64,000 nucleotides of DNA from Mycobacterium sp. M26 (GTDB taxonomy: Bacteria; Actinomycetota; Actinomycetes; Mycobacteriales; Mycobacteriaceae): NCBI RefSeq assembly GCF_001494595.1, contig NZ_LN929908.1, positions 3,626,468 to 3,690,467 on the forward strand. Reading direction: 5' to 3'. Under the pieces are notes generated by a model. That model worked only from the letters and a program-made list of their open reading frames with translations, had not been told where the DNA came from and did not search any database. Of the stretch, positions 33,224 to 42,599 are shown piece by piece. Position 1 is the stretch's first letter. Every line of letters starts with the position of its first letter. The translations under genes were made by a program, and so were the position numbers.

Positions 33224-33925
33224 GTGAGTGTCGATCTCGTGTTGGGTCCGCGGCCCGAGGAATCCGGTCCGCCGATCGGCGGCCGGGACGCCTACCCGGC
33301 TGATGTCACCGCGCGGCTGGCCGCCGATGCGGCCACCATCATCGGCCGCTATCCGCAGCCGCGTTCGGCGCTGCTGCCGCTGCTGCATCTGGTGCAGTCC
33401 GAAGACGGCTACCTGACCAAGGCCGGGATCGCGTTCTGCGCCAAGCAGTTAGGGCTCACCGACGCCGAGGTGACCGCGGTGGCCACGTTCTACTCGATGT
33501 ACCGGCGCACCCCGACCGGTGACTACCTGGTGGGCGTGTGCACCAACACGCTGTGCGCCATCATGGGCGGTGACGCCATCCTGGAGGCCCTGGAAACCGA
33601 GCTGGCGATCCACCCGGGCCAGACGACAACCGACGGCCGGATCACCCTCGAACATATCGAATGCAACGCCGCCTGCGACTACGCCCCCGTAGTCATGGTC
33701 AACTGGGAGTTCTTCGACAACCAAACTCCCAGCAGCGCAAAAGAACTCGTTCAGGCCCTGCGCGACGGCGCCCCGGTGACTCCCACCCGCGGCGCCACCC
33801 TGTGCCCATTCCGCGAGACCGCCCGCACATTGGCCGGCGTCGGCCCCGACGTCACCGACACCAGCCTGCCGGGCGATGCGACACTCGCCGGCCTCCGGGT
33901 AGCCCGCGCGGAAGGGGTGCAATGA
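33224..33925 (+). CDS. nuoE: NADH-quinone oxidoreductase subunit E
   Basis: 233 residues from GTG 33224. The [2Fe-2S] cluster N1a is bound by Cys106, Cys111 (VCTNTLCAIMGG) and Cys147, Cys151 (IECNAACDYAPV). The region before it, LLPLLHLVQSEDGYL, is the usual thioredoxin-like lead. A C-terminal extension of ~55 residues (VTPTRGATLCPFRET to the end) is longer than in proteobacterial NuoE; similar tails occur in mycobacteria. Coupled to nuoF by ATGA. Confidence 0.95.
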   Translation: MSVDLVLGPRPEESGPPIGGRDAYPADVTARLAADAATIIGRYPQPRSALLPLLHLVQSEDGYLTKAGIAFCAKQLGLTDAEVTAVATFYSMYRRTPTGDYLVGVCTNTLCAIMGGDAILEALETELAIHPGQTTTDGRITLEHIECNAACDYAPVVMVNWEFFDNQTPSSAKELVQALRDGAPVTPTRGATLCPFRETARTLAGVGPDVTDTSLPGDATLAGLRVARAEGVQ

Positions 33926-35235
33926 CGCTGACGCCCGTGCTGAGCCGGTTCTGGGACGAGCCCGAGCCCTGGACGCTGGACACCTATCTACGCCACGACG
34001 GCTATCAGGCATTGCGCACCGCGCTGGGAATGAAGCCCGACGACGTCATCTCGACGGTCAAGGAGTCCGGCCTGCGCGGCCGCGGGGGCGCGGGCTTCCC
34101 CACCGGGACCAAGTGGTCGTTCATCCCCCAGGACGCCACCGGCGCCGGCGCCAAACCCAAGTACCTGGTGATCAACGCCGACGAGTCCGAACCGGGCACG
34201 TGTAAAGACATTCCGCTGATGTTCACCACACCGCATTTCCTGGTGGAGGGTGCGATCATTGCCGCGTATGCCATCCGCGCCCGGCACGCGTTCATCTACG
34301 TGCGCGGCGAGGTGGTGCCGGTGCTGCGCCGCCTGCAGAGCGCGGTGGCCGAGGCCTATCAGGCGGGCTATCTGGGCACCGACATCCTGGGCTCGGGTTT
34401 CGATCTGGATCTGATCGTGCACGCCGGTGCCGGGGCCTACATCTGCGGTGAGGAGACCGCGCTGCTCGACTCGCTGGAAGGCCGCCGCGGTCAGCCCCGG
34501 CTGCGCCCGCCGTTTCCCGCGGTCGCGGGTCTGTACGCCAGCCCCACCGTCGTCAACAACGTGGAATCCATCGCCAGCGTCCCGCCGATCCTGCACAACG
34601 GGGTGGACTGGTTCAAGTCGATGGGAAGCGAGAAATCGCCCGGCTTCACACTGTATTCGCTGTCCGGGCACGTGACCCGGCCCGGCCAGTACGAAGCCCC
34701 ACTGGGGATCACGTTGCGCGAACTGCTCGACTACGCCGGCGGTATCCGCGCCGGGCATGAGCTCAAGTTCTGGACCCCCGGCGGCTCGTCCACTCCGCTG
34801 CTGACCGCCGAACATCTCGACGTACCACTGGATTACGAAGGCATGGCCTCGGTCGGGTCGATGCTGGGCACCAAGGCGCTGCAGATCTTCGACGAGACCA
34901 CCTGTGTGGTGCGCGCGGTGCGCCGCTGGACGCAGTTCTACGCCCACGAGTCGTGCGGCAAGTGCACACCATGCCGGGAAGGCACCTACTGGCTGAGCCA
35001 GATCTACGAACGGCTGGAAACCGGCCGCGGCACCACCGAGGACATCGACAAGCTGCTCGACATCTCCGACACCATCTTCGGAAAGTCGTTCTGCGCGTTG
35101 GGCGACGGCGCAGCCTCACCGATCATCTCCTCGATCAAGTACTTCCGCGAGGAGTACGAGGCGCACCTGGAGGGCAGCTGCCCGTTCGACCCGTACGCCG
35201 CCATGCTGTCGGCACCGGAAGGAGTCGGAGCATGA
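33922..35235 (+). CDS. nuoF: NADH-quinone oxidoreductase subunit F (NADH/FMN subunit)
   Basis: 437 residues. FMN/NADH loop LRGRGGAGFPTGTKW (~52-66), a second glycine-rich stretch IVHAGAGAYICGEETALLDSLEG, and the N3 [4Fe-4S] cluster Cys345, Cys348, Cys351 (ESCGKCTPCREG) with Cys391. It oxidises NADH and feeds electrons to the Fe-S chain. An unusual 82-bp gap with an inverted repeat follows, the longest spacer in the operon apart from the duplicated segment at nuoI/nuoJ. Confidence 0.96.
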   Translation: MTLTPVLSRFWDEPEPWTLDTYLRHDGYQALRTALGMKPDDVISTVKESGLRGRGGAGFPTGTKWSFIPQDATGAGAKPKYLVINADESEPGTCKDIPLMFTTPHFLVEGAIIAAYAIRARHAFIYVRGEVVPVLRRLQSAVAEAYQAGYLGTDILGSGFDLDLIVHAGAGAYICGEETALLDSLEGRRGQPRLRPPFPAVAGLYASPTVVNNVESIASVPPILHNGVDWFKSMGSEKSPGFTLYSLSGHVTRPGQYEAPLGITLRELLDYAGGIRAGHELKFWTPGGSSTPLLTAEHLDVPLDYEGMASVGSMLGTKALQIFDETTCVVRAVRRWTQFYAHESCGKCTPCREGTYWLSQIYERLETGRGTTEDIDKLLDISDTIFGKSFCALGDGAASPIISSIKYFREEYEAHLEGSCPFDPYAAMLSAPEGVGA

Positions 35236-35246
35236 CGCGCGCGAGC

Positions 35247-35306
35247 GTTGAGTGTGCGCTCAGGGCGCGTAATCGGCGGAATTCCCGCCCTGGACGCACA
35301 CTCGAC
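35247..35306. repeat. Imperfect inverted repeat in the nuoF-nuoG spacer
   Basis: Arms GTTGAGTGTGCGCTCAGGGC (35247-35266, extending one base) and its near complement at 35286-35306 pair at 18 of 21 positions around an 18-nt loop. The structure lies between two operon genes that otherwise are tightly coupled, so it could act as an mRNA processing or stability element, or be a transposed palindromic repeat. Confidence 0.7.
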
Positions 35307-35317
35307 GGGAGGCGGCG

Positions 35318-37702
35318 ATGACACAGGCCCCGGAAACCCAGGTGCCGGCAACTCCACCCGTCGAGATGGTCAACCTGGTCATTGACGACGTCGAGGTGGC
35401 GGTCCCCAAGGGCACCTTGGTGATTCGCGCCGCCGAACTGCTCGGTGTGCAGATCCCCCGGTTCTGCGACCATCCCCTGCTCGACCCGGTGGGCGCCTGC
35501 CGGCAGTGCCTGGTCGAGGTCGAGGGCCAGCGCAAGCCGATGGCGAGCTGCACCACCACCGTCAGCGACGGGATGGTGGTGCGCACCCAGTTCACCTCGG
35601 CGGCCGCCGACAAGGCCCAGCACGGGGTGATGGAACTACTGCTGATCAACCACCCGCTGGACTGCCCGATCTGCGACAAGGGCGGGGAATGCCCGCTGCA
35701 GAACCAGGCGATGTCCAACGGCCGGGTGGAGACCCGCTTCACCGATATCAAGCGCACCTTCCCTAAGCCGATCAACCTGTCCAGCCAGGTGCTGCTGGAC
35801 CGGGAACGCTGTGTGCTGTGCGCACGGTGCACCCGGTTCTCCAACCAGATCGCCGGGGATCCGTTCATCGAGCTGCTCGAACGCGGGGCCCTGCAGCAGG
35901 TCGGCATCGCCCCCGGCGAGGCGTTCGACTCCTACTTCAGCGGCAACACCGTGCAGATCTGCCCGGTCGGCGCCCTGACCGGTACCGCCTACCGGTTCCG
36001 GGCCCGCCCGTTCGACCTGGTGTCCAGCCCGAGTGTGTGCGAGCACTGCGCCTCGGGCTGCTCACAGCGCACCGACCACCGCCGCGGTGTGGTCCTGCGC
36101 CGGCTGGCCGGCGACGACCCCGAGGTCAACGAGGAATGGAACTGCGACAAGGGCCGCTGGGCCTTCACCTACCCGACCCTCGGTGACCGGATCACCGCTC
36201 CCCTGGTGCGCGACGACGACGGCAGCCTTCGCCCGGCGTCCTGGTCGGAGGCCATCGCCACCGCCGTCGCCGGACTGACCACCGGACGCACCGGCGTCCT
36301 GGTCGGCGGTCGGACCACCACCGAGGACGCCTACGCCTACGCGAAGTTCGCCCGAATGGTGCTGCGCACCAACGATATCGACATGCGCAGCCGGCCCCAC
36401 TCCGACGAAGAGGCCCAGTTCCTCGCCGCCCACGTCGCGGGCCGCCGGGCCATCAGCTACGCCGACCTGGAAGCCGCACCGGTGGTGGTGCTGGCGGGCC
36501 TGGAACCCGAAGAAGAGTCGCCGATCGTGTTCCTGCGACTGCGCAAAGCGGTCCGCAAGCATGGCCTGAAGGTCGTGGCGGTCGCGCCGCTGGCCTCCCG
36601 CGGCTCGGTCAAGCTCGCCGCCGCTGTGATCGCCACCGCCCCGGGCGCCGAAGCCGACGCCCTGGACGGACTCGACCCCGCGCTGCTGTCCCAGCCCGGA
36701 GCGATCCTGCTGATCGGGGAACGGCTGGCCACCAGCCCCGGCGCCCTGTCGGCGGCCGCGCGGGTGGCCGAACGCACCGGCGCCCGGCTGGCCTGGGTAC
36801 CGCGACGCGCCGGGGAACGCGGTGCGGTCGAGGCCGGCTGCCTGCCCAACCTGCTGCCCGGCGGACGGCCGGTGTCCGATGCGGGGGCTCGCGAACAGCT
36901 CGCCGCCGCCTGGCATATCGACGAGATCGCCGCCGACACCGGCCGCGACACGTCCGCGATCCTGTCCGCAGCCGCTGGCGGTGACCTCGACGCGCTGCTG
37001 ATCGCCGGTGTCGAACCGGCCGACCTGCCCGACCCGCACGCCGCGCTGGCTGCGATCGAGGCGGCCGGTTTCGTGGTGAGCCTGGAATTGCGAGAATCCG
37101 CGGTCACCGCCCTGGCCGATGTGGTGTTCCCGGTGGCACCGGTCGCCGAGAAGGCCGGATCGTTCACCAACTGGGAAGGCCGGAGCCGGCCATTCGAGCC
37201 AGCACTGGCATCCAATGCGTTCTCCGATCTGCGGGTGTTGCAGACCATGGCCGACGACGTCGGTGCCGATCTGGGCTTCCGCACCGCCGATGAGGCCCGC
37301 GCCGAGATGGCCGCACTCGGCGTCTGGGACGGCGAGCGGCCCGCCGCACCTGACGTGGCCCCGGTCCCGCCACCCGCGCTCGACAGCGACGAGGCGGTGC
37401 TGGCCGGTTGGCGAATGCTGTTGGACGACGGCCGGTTACAGGACGGCGAGCCGTACCTGGCGGGGACGGCACGTCCGCCGGTGGTGCGGTTGTCCGCGGC
37501 CACCGCGGCGGGTATCGGCGCCACCGAGGGTGAGCTGGTCAGTGTGTCCAGCGGGCGCGGCGCGATCACGTTGCCGCTGGCGATCACCGAGATGCCCGAC
37601 GGGGTGGTGTGGTTGCCGCTGCGGTCACCGGGAAGCGCGGTGCACGAGCAGCTGGCGGTGACCACCGGCACGGTGGTCCAGATCGAGCGGGAGGCGCAGT
37701 GA
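35318..37702 (+). CDS. nuoG: NADH-quinone oxidoreductase subunit G
   Basis: 794 residues. Four Fe-S sites are visible: [2Fe-2S] Cys50, Cys61, Cys64, Cys78 ([10 protein letters not shown]); His112/Cys116/Cys119/Cys125 ([18 protein letters not shown]); Cys165, Cys168, Cys171 plus ICPVGAL ([10 protein letters not shown]); and the extra N7 cluster Cys241, Cys244, Cys248, Cys276 ([14 protein letters not shown]), which is present only in some bacteria. The C-terminal ~500 residues are the molybdopterin-oxidoreductase-like domain without cofactor. Start ATG 35318 has GGGAGG before it. Coupled to nuoH by GTGA. Confidence 0.95.
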   Translation: MTQAPETQVPATPPVEMVNLVIDDVEVAVPKGTLVIRAAELLGVQIPRFCDHPLLDPVGACRQCLVEVEGQRKPMASCTTTVSDGMVVRTQFTSAAADKAQHGVMELLLINHPLDCPICDKGGECPLQNQAMSNGRVETRFTDIKRTFPKPINLSSQVLLDRERCVLCARCTRFSNQIAGDPFIELLERGALQQVGIAPGEAFDSYFSGNTVQICPVGALTGTAYRFRARPFDLVSSPSVCEHCASGCSQRTDHRRGVVLRRLAGDDPEVNEEWNCDKGRWAFTYPTLGDRITAPLVRDDDGSLRPASWSEAIATAVAGLTTGRTGVLVGGRTTTEDAYAYAKFARMVLRTNDIDMRSRPHSDEEAQFLAAHVAGRRAISYADLEAAPVVVLAGLEPEEESPIVFLRLRKAVRKHGLKVVAVAPLASRGSVKLAAAVIATAPGAEADALDGLDPALLSQPGAILLIGERLATSPGALSAAARVAERTGARLAWVPRRAGERGAVEAGCLPNLLPGGRPVSDAGAREQLAAAWHIDEIAADTGRDTSAILSAAAGGDLDALLIAGVEPADLPDPHAALAAIEAAGFVVSLELRESAVTALADVVFPVAPVAEKAGSFTNWEGRSRPFEPALASNAFSDLRVLQTMADDVGADLGFRTADEARAEMAALGVWDGERPAAPDVAPVPPPALDSDEAVLAGWRMLLDDGRLQDGEPYLAGTARPPVVRLSAATAAGIGATEGELVSVSSGRGAITLPLAITEMPDGVVWLPLRSPGSAVHEQLAVTTGTVVQIEREAQ

Positions 37703-38940
37703 AGTATCCCGACCCGGCGGTGTTCGGCCACGATCCGTGGTGGCTGATCCTGGCCAAGGCGCTGGCGATCTTCGTGTTCCTGTTGCTGACGGTCCTGGTG
37801 GCGATCCTGGCCGAACGCAAGATCCTGGGCCGCATGCAGTTGCGCTACGGCCCGAACCGGGTCGGCCCGTTCGGGCTGCTGCAGTCCCTGGCCGACGGCA
37901 TCAAACTCGCTCTCAAGGAGGGGCTGACGCCAGCCGGGGTGGACAAGCCCATCTACCTTCTGGCGCCGATCATTTCGGTGATCCCCGCCATCACCGCCTT
38001 CGCCGTGATCCCGATGGGCCCGGTGGTGTCGGTGTTCGGCCACCAAACCCCGCTACAGCTGACCGACCTGCCCGTCGCGGTGCTCTACATCCTGGCCGTC
38101 ACCTCCATCGGGGTGTACGGGATCGTGCTGGCTGGCTGGGCGTCGGGCTCGACCTATCCGCTGCTGGGCGGGCTGCGCTCCAGCGCCCAGGTGGTGTCCT
38201 ACGAGATCGCGATGGCACTGTCGTTCGCGGCGGTGTTCGTCTACGCCGGAACGATGTCGACCTCCGGAATCGTTGCCGCCCAGGAGAAGACGTGGTACGT
38301 GTTCCTGCTGCTGCCCTCGTTCGCGGTGTACGTCACCGCCATGGTCGGGGAGACCAACCGGGCGCCGTTCGACCTTCCCGAAGCCGAGGGTGAACTGGTC
38401 GGCGGGTTCCACACCGAGTACAGCTCACTGAAGTTCGCGATGTTCATGCTCGCCGAGTACGTCAACATGACCACCGTCTCGGCGCTGGCGACCACCCTGT
38501 TCCTGGGCGGCTGGCATGCGCCGTGGCCGCTGAGCCTGATCCCGGGCGCCAACTCGGGGTGGTGGCCGCTGATCTGGTTCGTGGCCAAGGTGTGGACGTT
38601 CCTGTTCGTGTTCATGTGGCTGCGGGCCACGCTGCCACGCATGCGCTACGACCAGTTCATGGCGCTGGGCTGGAAACTGCTCATCCCGGTCTCCCTGGTC
38701 TGGATCATGATCGTGGCGGTCTTGCACTCGGCCAACATCACCGGTGTCACCCCCGGCCTGATCGCCGCCGCCGGCCTGCTGCTGGCCCTGCTGGCAGTGA
38801 ATGCGCTGCGCCGCAAGCTCGCCGAGCGGCACACCACCCCGCCGCCATCGCCGGCGGATATCGGCGCATTCCCGATTCCACCGCTACCCGGCCAATCGGC
38901 GCCCGGCGCGACGACAGCGAGGGAGACAGCAGATGCCTAA
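37699..38940 (+). CDS. nuoH: NADH-quinone oxidoreductase subunit H
   Basis: 413 residues from GTG 37699 overlapping the nuoG stop. The membrane subunit at the quinone site, with the conserved [20 protein letters not shown] on the first cytoplasmic loop and [18 protein letters not shown] on a later one (Glu-rich, part of the quinone/proton path). About nine membrane helices. The C-terminal ~40 residues are a Pro/Ala-rich soluble tail ([19 protein letters not shown]), which many mycobacteria also have. The nuoI ATG overlaps its end. Confidence 0.95.
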   Translation: MKYPDPAVFGHDPWWLILAKALAIFVFLLLTVLVAILAERKILGRMQLRYGPNRVGPFGLLQSLADGIKLALKEGLTPAGVDKPIYLLAPIISVIPAITAFAVIPMGPVVSVFGHQTPLQLTDLPVAVLYILAVTSIGVYGIVLAGWASGSTYPLLGGLRSSAQVVSYEIAMALSFAAVFVYAGTMSTSGIVAAQEKTWYVFLLLPSFAVYVTAMVGETNRAPFDLPEAEGELVGGFHTEYSSLKFAMFMLAEYVNMTTVSALATTLFLGGWHAPWPLSLIPGANSGWWPLIWFVAKVWTFLFVFMWLRATLPRMRYDQFMALGWKLLIPVSLVWIMIVAVLHSANITGVTPGLIAAAGLLLALLAVNALRRKLAERHTTPPPSPADIGAFPIPPLPGQSAPGATTARETADA

Positions 38941-39517
38941 GTTCATCGACGCCGTCAAGGGTTTCGGCGTGACGTTGGGATCGATGTTCAAGAAGCCGAT
39001 CACCGAGGGTTATCCGGAGAAGCCGGGGCCGGTGGCACCGCGCTATCACGGCCGTCATCAGCTCAACCGCTACCCCGACGGGCTGGAGAAGTGCATCGGC
39101 TGCGAGCTGTGCGCGTGGGCGTGCCCGGCTGACGCGATCTACGTCGAGGGTGCGGATAACACAGAGGCCGAACGGTTTTCGCCCGGTGAGCGCTACGGGC
39201 GGGTGTATCAGATCAACTATCTGCGTTGCATCGGCTGCGGACTGTGCATCGAGGCCTGCCCCACCCGGGCGCTGACCATGACCAACATCTACGAGCTCGC
39301 CGACGACAACCGCGGGGATCTGATCTACGGCAAGGACAAGCTGCTGGCCCCGCTGCAGCCGGGGATGCAGGCCCCGCCGCACGCAATGGCGCCCGGCAGC
39401 ACCGATGACGACTACTACCTGGGGCGCGTCGCCGGCGGGTTGGGGGTACCTCCCGCTTGCGGGGGCGAGCGAAGCGACTCGGGGATCAGGTCCGGCACGG
39501 AGGAGGTGACGCGATGA
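38933..39517 (+). CDS. nuoI: NADH-quinone oxidoreductase subunit I, C-terminus altered by duplication
   Basis: 194 residues. Two 8Fe ferredoxin motifs: Cys54, 57, 60, 64 ([15 protein letters not shown]) and Cys99, 102, 105, 109 ([15 protein letters not shown]), carrying N6a and N6b between NuoF/G and NuoB. The last ~39 residues (from [14 protein letters not shown]) belong to the first copy of a 129-bp tandem repeat, and part of them ([14 protein letters not shown]) is encoded by a palindromic GC-rich element. The stop TGA (39515-39517) overlaps an ATG that begins a 7-codon relic of nuoJ. The functional core is intact. Confidence 0.93.
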   Translation: MPKFIDAVKGFGVTLGSMFKKPITEGYPEKPGPVAPRYHGRHQLNRYPDGLEKCIGCELCAWACPADAIYVEGADNTEAERFSPGERYGRVYQINYLRCIGCGLCIEACPTRALTMTNIYELADDNRGDLIYGKDKLLAPLQPGMQAPPHAMAPGSTDDDYYLGRVAGGLGVPPACGGERSDSGIRSGTEEVTR

Positions 39518-39654
39518 CGATCACCCAGCACCGATGACGACTACTACCTGGGGCGCGTCGCCGGCGGGTTGGGGGTACCTCCCGCTTGCGGGGGCGAGCG
39601 AAGCGACTCGGGGATCAGGTCCGGCACGGAGGAGGTGACGCGATGACGATCACC
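39397..39654 (+). repeat. Exact 129-bp tandem duplication across the nuoI/nuoJ junction
   Basis: Copy 1 is 39397-39525 and copy 2 is 39526-39654; the two are identical over the whole unit and the offset is the same for every landmark checked (CAGCACCGATG, the KpnI-like GGTACC, GGAGGTGACGCG, ATGACGATCACC). The unit is 43 codons long, so it preserves frame. It contains the last 39 codons of nuoI, the nuoJ ribosome site AGGAGGTGA, and the first four codons of nuoJ. In copy 1 the nuoJ start reads MTITQHR then stop; the real nuoJ starts in copy 2. Confidence 0.92.
39441..39485. repeat. GC-rich palindromic element within the nuoI 3' coding region (first copy)
   Basis: The stretch beginning TGGGGGTACCTCCCGCTTGC contains the hairpin CCCGC-TT-GCGGG (39452-39463) followed by GCGAGCGAAGCGACTCG. 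It resembles a small dispersed palindromic element that I recall from fast-growing mycobacteria. It encodes a Gly/Pro/Arg-rich run that NuoI homologues do not need. It is repeated in copy 2 of the 129-bp duplication. Confidence 0.55.
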
Positions 39655-40404
39655 CTGCTGGCCGCCGAGACCCTGACCCGCACCTCGACCGCCGAAGCGG
39701 TGGCGTTCTGGATCCTGGGCGCCATCGCAATTGCCGGCGCGATCGGCGTGGTCGTGGCCCCGAAGGCCGTCTACGCCGCGATCTTCCTGGCCTCGACGAT
39801 GATCGCGCTGGCCATGATCTATGTGGCCCAGGATGCCCTGTTCCTCGGGGTGGTGCAGGTGGTGGTCTACACCGGAGCGGTGATGATGCTCTTCCTGTTC
39901 GTGCTGATGCTCATCGGCGTGGACTCCTCGGAGTCGCTGGTGGAAACGCTTCGCGGGCAACGGGTTGCAGCCATCGTCGCTGGACTGGGATTCGGCATCC
40001 TGCTGATCGCCGGTATCGGCAACGTCGCCACGACCGGTTTCGTCGGGCTGGCACAGGCCAATGCGGGCGGCAATGTCGAGGGTCTGGCCACCCTGATCTT
40101 CACCCGCGATCTATGGGCCTTCGAGTTGACCAGCGCCCTGCTGATCACCGCCGCACTCGGTGCGATGGTGCTGGCCCACCGGGAACGCTTCGAGCGGCGC
40201 AAGTCCCAGCGTGAGTTGGTGATCGAACGGTTCCGCACCAATCAGCGGGCCACACCACTGCCCGCGCCCGGCGTCTTCGCCCGGCACAATGCTGTCGACA
40301 CCTTCGCCCGGCTGCCTGACGGCTCCGATGAGAGCTCCTCGGTGTCCACCATCATCGCGCGCCAGAAGGTGTCGGTGCCCGACGGCGGGAACGGTGAGAA
40401 ATGA
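39643..40404 (+). CDS. nuoJ: NADH-quinone oxidoreductase subunit J
   Basis: 253 residues from ATG 39643, placed in copy 2 of the 129-bp repeat with AGGAGGTGA before it. Five membrane helices, including [20 protein letters not shown] and the pi-bulge-containing helix [21 protein letters not shown] long soluble C-terminal tail of ~70 residues ([18 protein letters not shown] to the end) is typical of actinobacteria. Coupled to nuoK by ATGA. Confidence 0.94.
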   Translation: MTITLLAAETLTRTSTAEAVAFWILGAIAIAGAIGVVVAPKAVYAAIFLASTMIALAMIYVAQDALFLGVVQVVVYTGAVMMLFLFVLMLIGVDSSESLVETLRGQRVAAIVAGLGFGILLIAGIGNVATTGFVGLAQANAGGNVEGLATLIFTRDLWAFELTSALLITAALGAMVLAHRERFERRKSQRELVIERFRTNQRATPLPAPGVFARHNAVDTFARLPDGSDESSSVSTIIARQKVSVPDGGNGEK

Positions 40405-40700
40405 ACCCGGCGAACTATCTGTATCTGTCGGTGGTGCTGTTCAGCATCGGCGCGGCCGGAGTGTTGTTGCGGCGCAACGCCATCATCATGTTCATGTGCG
40501 TGGAGTTGATGCTGAACGCCTGCAACCTGGCGTTCGTCACGTTCTCGCGGATGCACGGCCACCTCGACGGTCAGGTGGTGGCCTTCTTCACCATGGTGGT
40601 CGCGGCCTGTGAGGTGGTGGTCGGGCTGGCGATCATCATGACCATCTTCCGAACCCGACGAAGCGCCAACGTCGACGACGCCCACCTGCTCCGGCATTGA
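40401..40700 (+). CDS. nuoK: NADH-quinone oxidoreductase subunit K
   Basis: 99 residues and three membrane helices. The conserved Glu residues needed for proton transfer are present in [15 protein letters not shown] and in the final helix [13 protein letters not shown]. It is the small Mrp-like subunit linking NuoA/J to the antiporter-like chain. Start ATG overlaps the nuoJ stop; its own stop overlaps the TTG start of nuoL. Confidence 0.95.
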   Translation: MNPANYLYLSVVLFSIGAAGVLLRRNAIIMFMCVELMLNACNLAFVTFSRMHGHLDGQVVAFFTMVVAACEVVVGLAIIMTIFRTRRSANVDDAHLLRH

Positions 40701-42595
40701 ACGGCGACGTCATGCAGACACTTCTGTGGTTGACCATTGCGCTGCCCCTGGCCGGGGCGGTGATCCTGCTGCTGGGCGGCAAGGCCACCAACGCCTGGGG
40801 CCATCTGCTCGGCTGCGCCACGGTGATCGGCGCATTCGCCTGCGGCGCGGTGCTGTTCACGCATCTGCTCGGCCTGCCCGCCGAGGAGCGCAGCGTGCAC
40901 GAGGTGCTGTTCTCCTGGGTTCCGGTCGGGGTGCTCAACGTGGACTTCGGCCTGCAACTGGACGCGCTGTCGGTGTGCTTCGTGCTGCTGATCACCGGGG
41001 TCGGTGCACTCATCCACATCTACTCGGTCGGCTACATGAAAGAGGACGGCGGTCGTCGTCGATTTTTTGCCTACCTCAACCTGTTCGTCGCCGCCATGCT
41101 GCTGCTGGTCCTGGCCGACAACTACCTCGGCCTCTACATGGGCTGGGAAGGCGTCGGATTGGCGTCCTACCTGCTGATCGGCTTCTGGTCGCACAAGCCC
41201 AGCGCGGCCGCCGCCGCCAAGAAAGCGTTCGTGGTCAACCGGGTCGGCGATATGGGCCTGGCGATCGCGCTGATGGTGTTGTTCGCCTCGGTCGGGTCGG
41301 TCACCTTCAGCACCGTGTTCGCCGCGGTGCCGGGCATGACCAACGGCGCACTGACCGCCGTCGGCCTGCTGCTTCTGCTGGGTGCCTGCGGCAAGAGCGC
41401 CCAGGTGCCTCTGCAGTCCTGGCTCGGTGACGCCATGGAGGGTCCTACCCCGGTCTCCGCACTCATCCACGCCGCGACCATGGTCACCGCCGGGGTGTAC
41501 CTCATCGTGCGCTCCGGCCCGATCTTCAACGCCGCCCCCGCCGCGCAGACCGCCGTCGTGATCGTCGGTGCGGTGACCCTGCTGTTCGGCGCGATCATCG
41601 GCTGCGCGAAGGACGACATCAAGAAGGCACTGGCGGCGTCCACGATGTCCCAGATCGGGTACATGGTGCTGGCCGCGGGCCTGGGCCCGGCCGGGTACGC
41701 GGTCGCCATCATGCACCTGCTCACCCACGGCTTCTTCAAGGCCGGCCTGTTCCTCGGGGCCGGATCGGTGATGCACGCGATGGACGACGAGACCGATATG
41801 CGCCGCTTCGGCGGGCTGCGTCCCCTGCTGCCGGTCACCTTCGCCACCTTCGGCCTCGGCTATCTGGCCATCATCGGGGTGCCGCCGTTCGCGGGCTTCT
41901 TCTCCAAGGACGCCATCATCGAAACCGCCTTCAACTCAGGCGGAGTCAAGGGCTTCGCCCTTGGTGGCGCCGCGCTGCTCGGCGCCGGTATCACCGCGTT
42001 CTACATGACGCGGGTGATGCTGCTGACGTTCTTCGGCAAGGCCCGCTGGAAGCCCAACACCCACCCGCACGAATCCCCCGCGGTGATGACCTGGCCGATG
42101 ATCGTGCTCGCCGTCGGATCAGTCGGCGCCGGCGCCTTCCTGGCTATCGGCCACACCCTGCAGAACTGGCTGGAGCCCGTCGTCGGCAGCCACGAAGCCG
42201 AACACACCATCCCGGTCTGGATGATGACCGTCACCGCACTGGGCGTCGTCGCCATCGGCGTGGCCGTCGCCTACCGCCAGTACGCCATGCACAACGTTCC
42301 CGAGACACCGCCGCAGGATGTCTCGGCACTGACCGTCGCCGCCCGTAAGGACCTCTACGGCGATGCGATCAACGAGGCCACCTTCATGCGCGGTGGCCAG
42401 GGACTGACGAAGGCCCTGATCCTGGTCGACGACAAAGCCGTCGACGGTGCAGCCAACGGACTGGCCGCCGTGATCGGCAAGGTCTCCGACGGCCTGCGCA
42501 CGGTCCAGACCGGCTTCGCCCGCTCGTATGCGCTGTCGATGCTGGCCGGGGCGGCGCTGGTGATCGCCGCGGTGCTGATCCGGACGTGGGGGTGA
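40697..42595 (+). CDS. nuoL: NADH-quinone oxidoreductase subunit L
   Basis: 632 residues from TTG 40697, overlapping the nuoK stop; ATG 40712 ([13 protein letters not shown]) is the alternative start. The largest antiporter-like subunit: [16 protein letters not shown] (Glu of TM5), a Lys in [25 protein letters not shown], and [14 protein letters not shown] ([18 protein letters not shown]). The C-terminus carries the long lateral helix anchor (TMVQ-like [19 protein letters not shown]). It pumps protons at the distal end of the arm. Confidence 0.95.
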   Translation: MNGDVMQTLLWLTIALPLAGAVILLLGGKATNAWGHLLGCATVIGAFACGAVLFTHLLGLPAEERSVHEVLFSWVPVGVLNVDFGLQLDALSVCFVLLITGVGALIHIYSVGYMKEDGGRRRFFAYLNLFVAAMLLLVLADNYLGLYMGWEGVGLASYLLIGFWSHKPSAAAAAKKAFVVNRVGDMGLAIALMVLFASVGSVTFSTVFAAVPGMTNGALTAVGLLLLLGACGKSAQVPLQSWLGDAMEGPTPVSALIHAATMVTAGVYLIVRSGPIFNAAPAAQTAVVIVGAVTLLFGAIIGCAKDDIKKALAASTMSQIGYMVLAAGLGPAGYAVAIMHLLTHGFFKAGLFLGAGSVMHAMDDETDMRRFGGLRPLLPVTFATFGLGYLAIIGVPPFAGFFSKDAIIETAFNSGGVKGFALGGAALLGAGITAFYMTRVMLLTFFGKARWKPNTHPHESPAVMTWPMIVLAVGSVGAGAFLAIGHTLQNWLEPVVGSHEAEHTIPVWMMTVTALGVVAIGVAVAYRQYAMHNVPETPPQDVSALTVAARKDLYGDAINEATFMRGGQGLTKALILVDDKAVDGAANGLAAVIGKVSDGLRTVQTGFARSYALSMLAGAALVIAAVLIRTWG

Positions 42596-42599
42596 GACG

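Noticed and set aside
39397-39654. Insertion sequence or phage as the source of the nuoI/nuoJ repeat
   Set aside because: No transposase, terminal inverted repeats or target duplication; the unit is simply native nuoI/nuoJ sequence repeated once.
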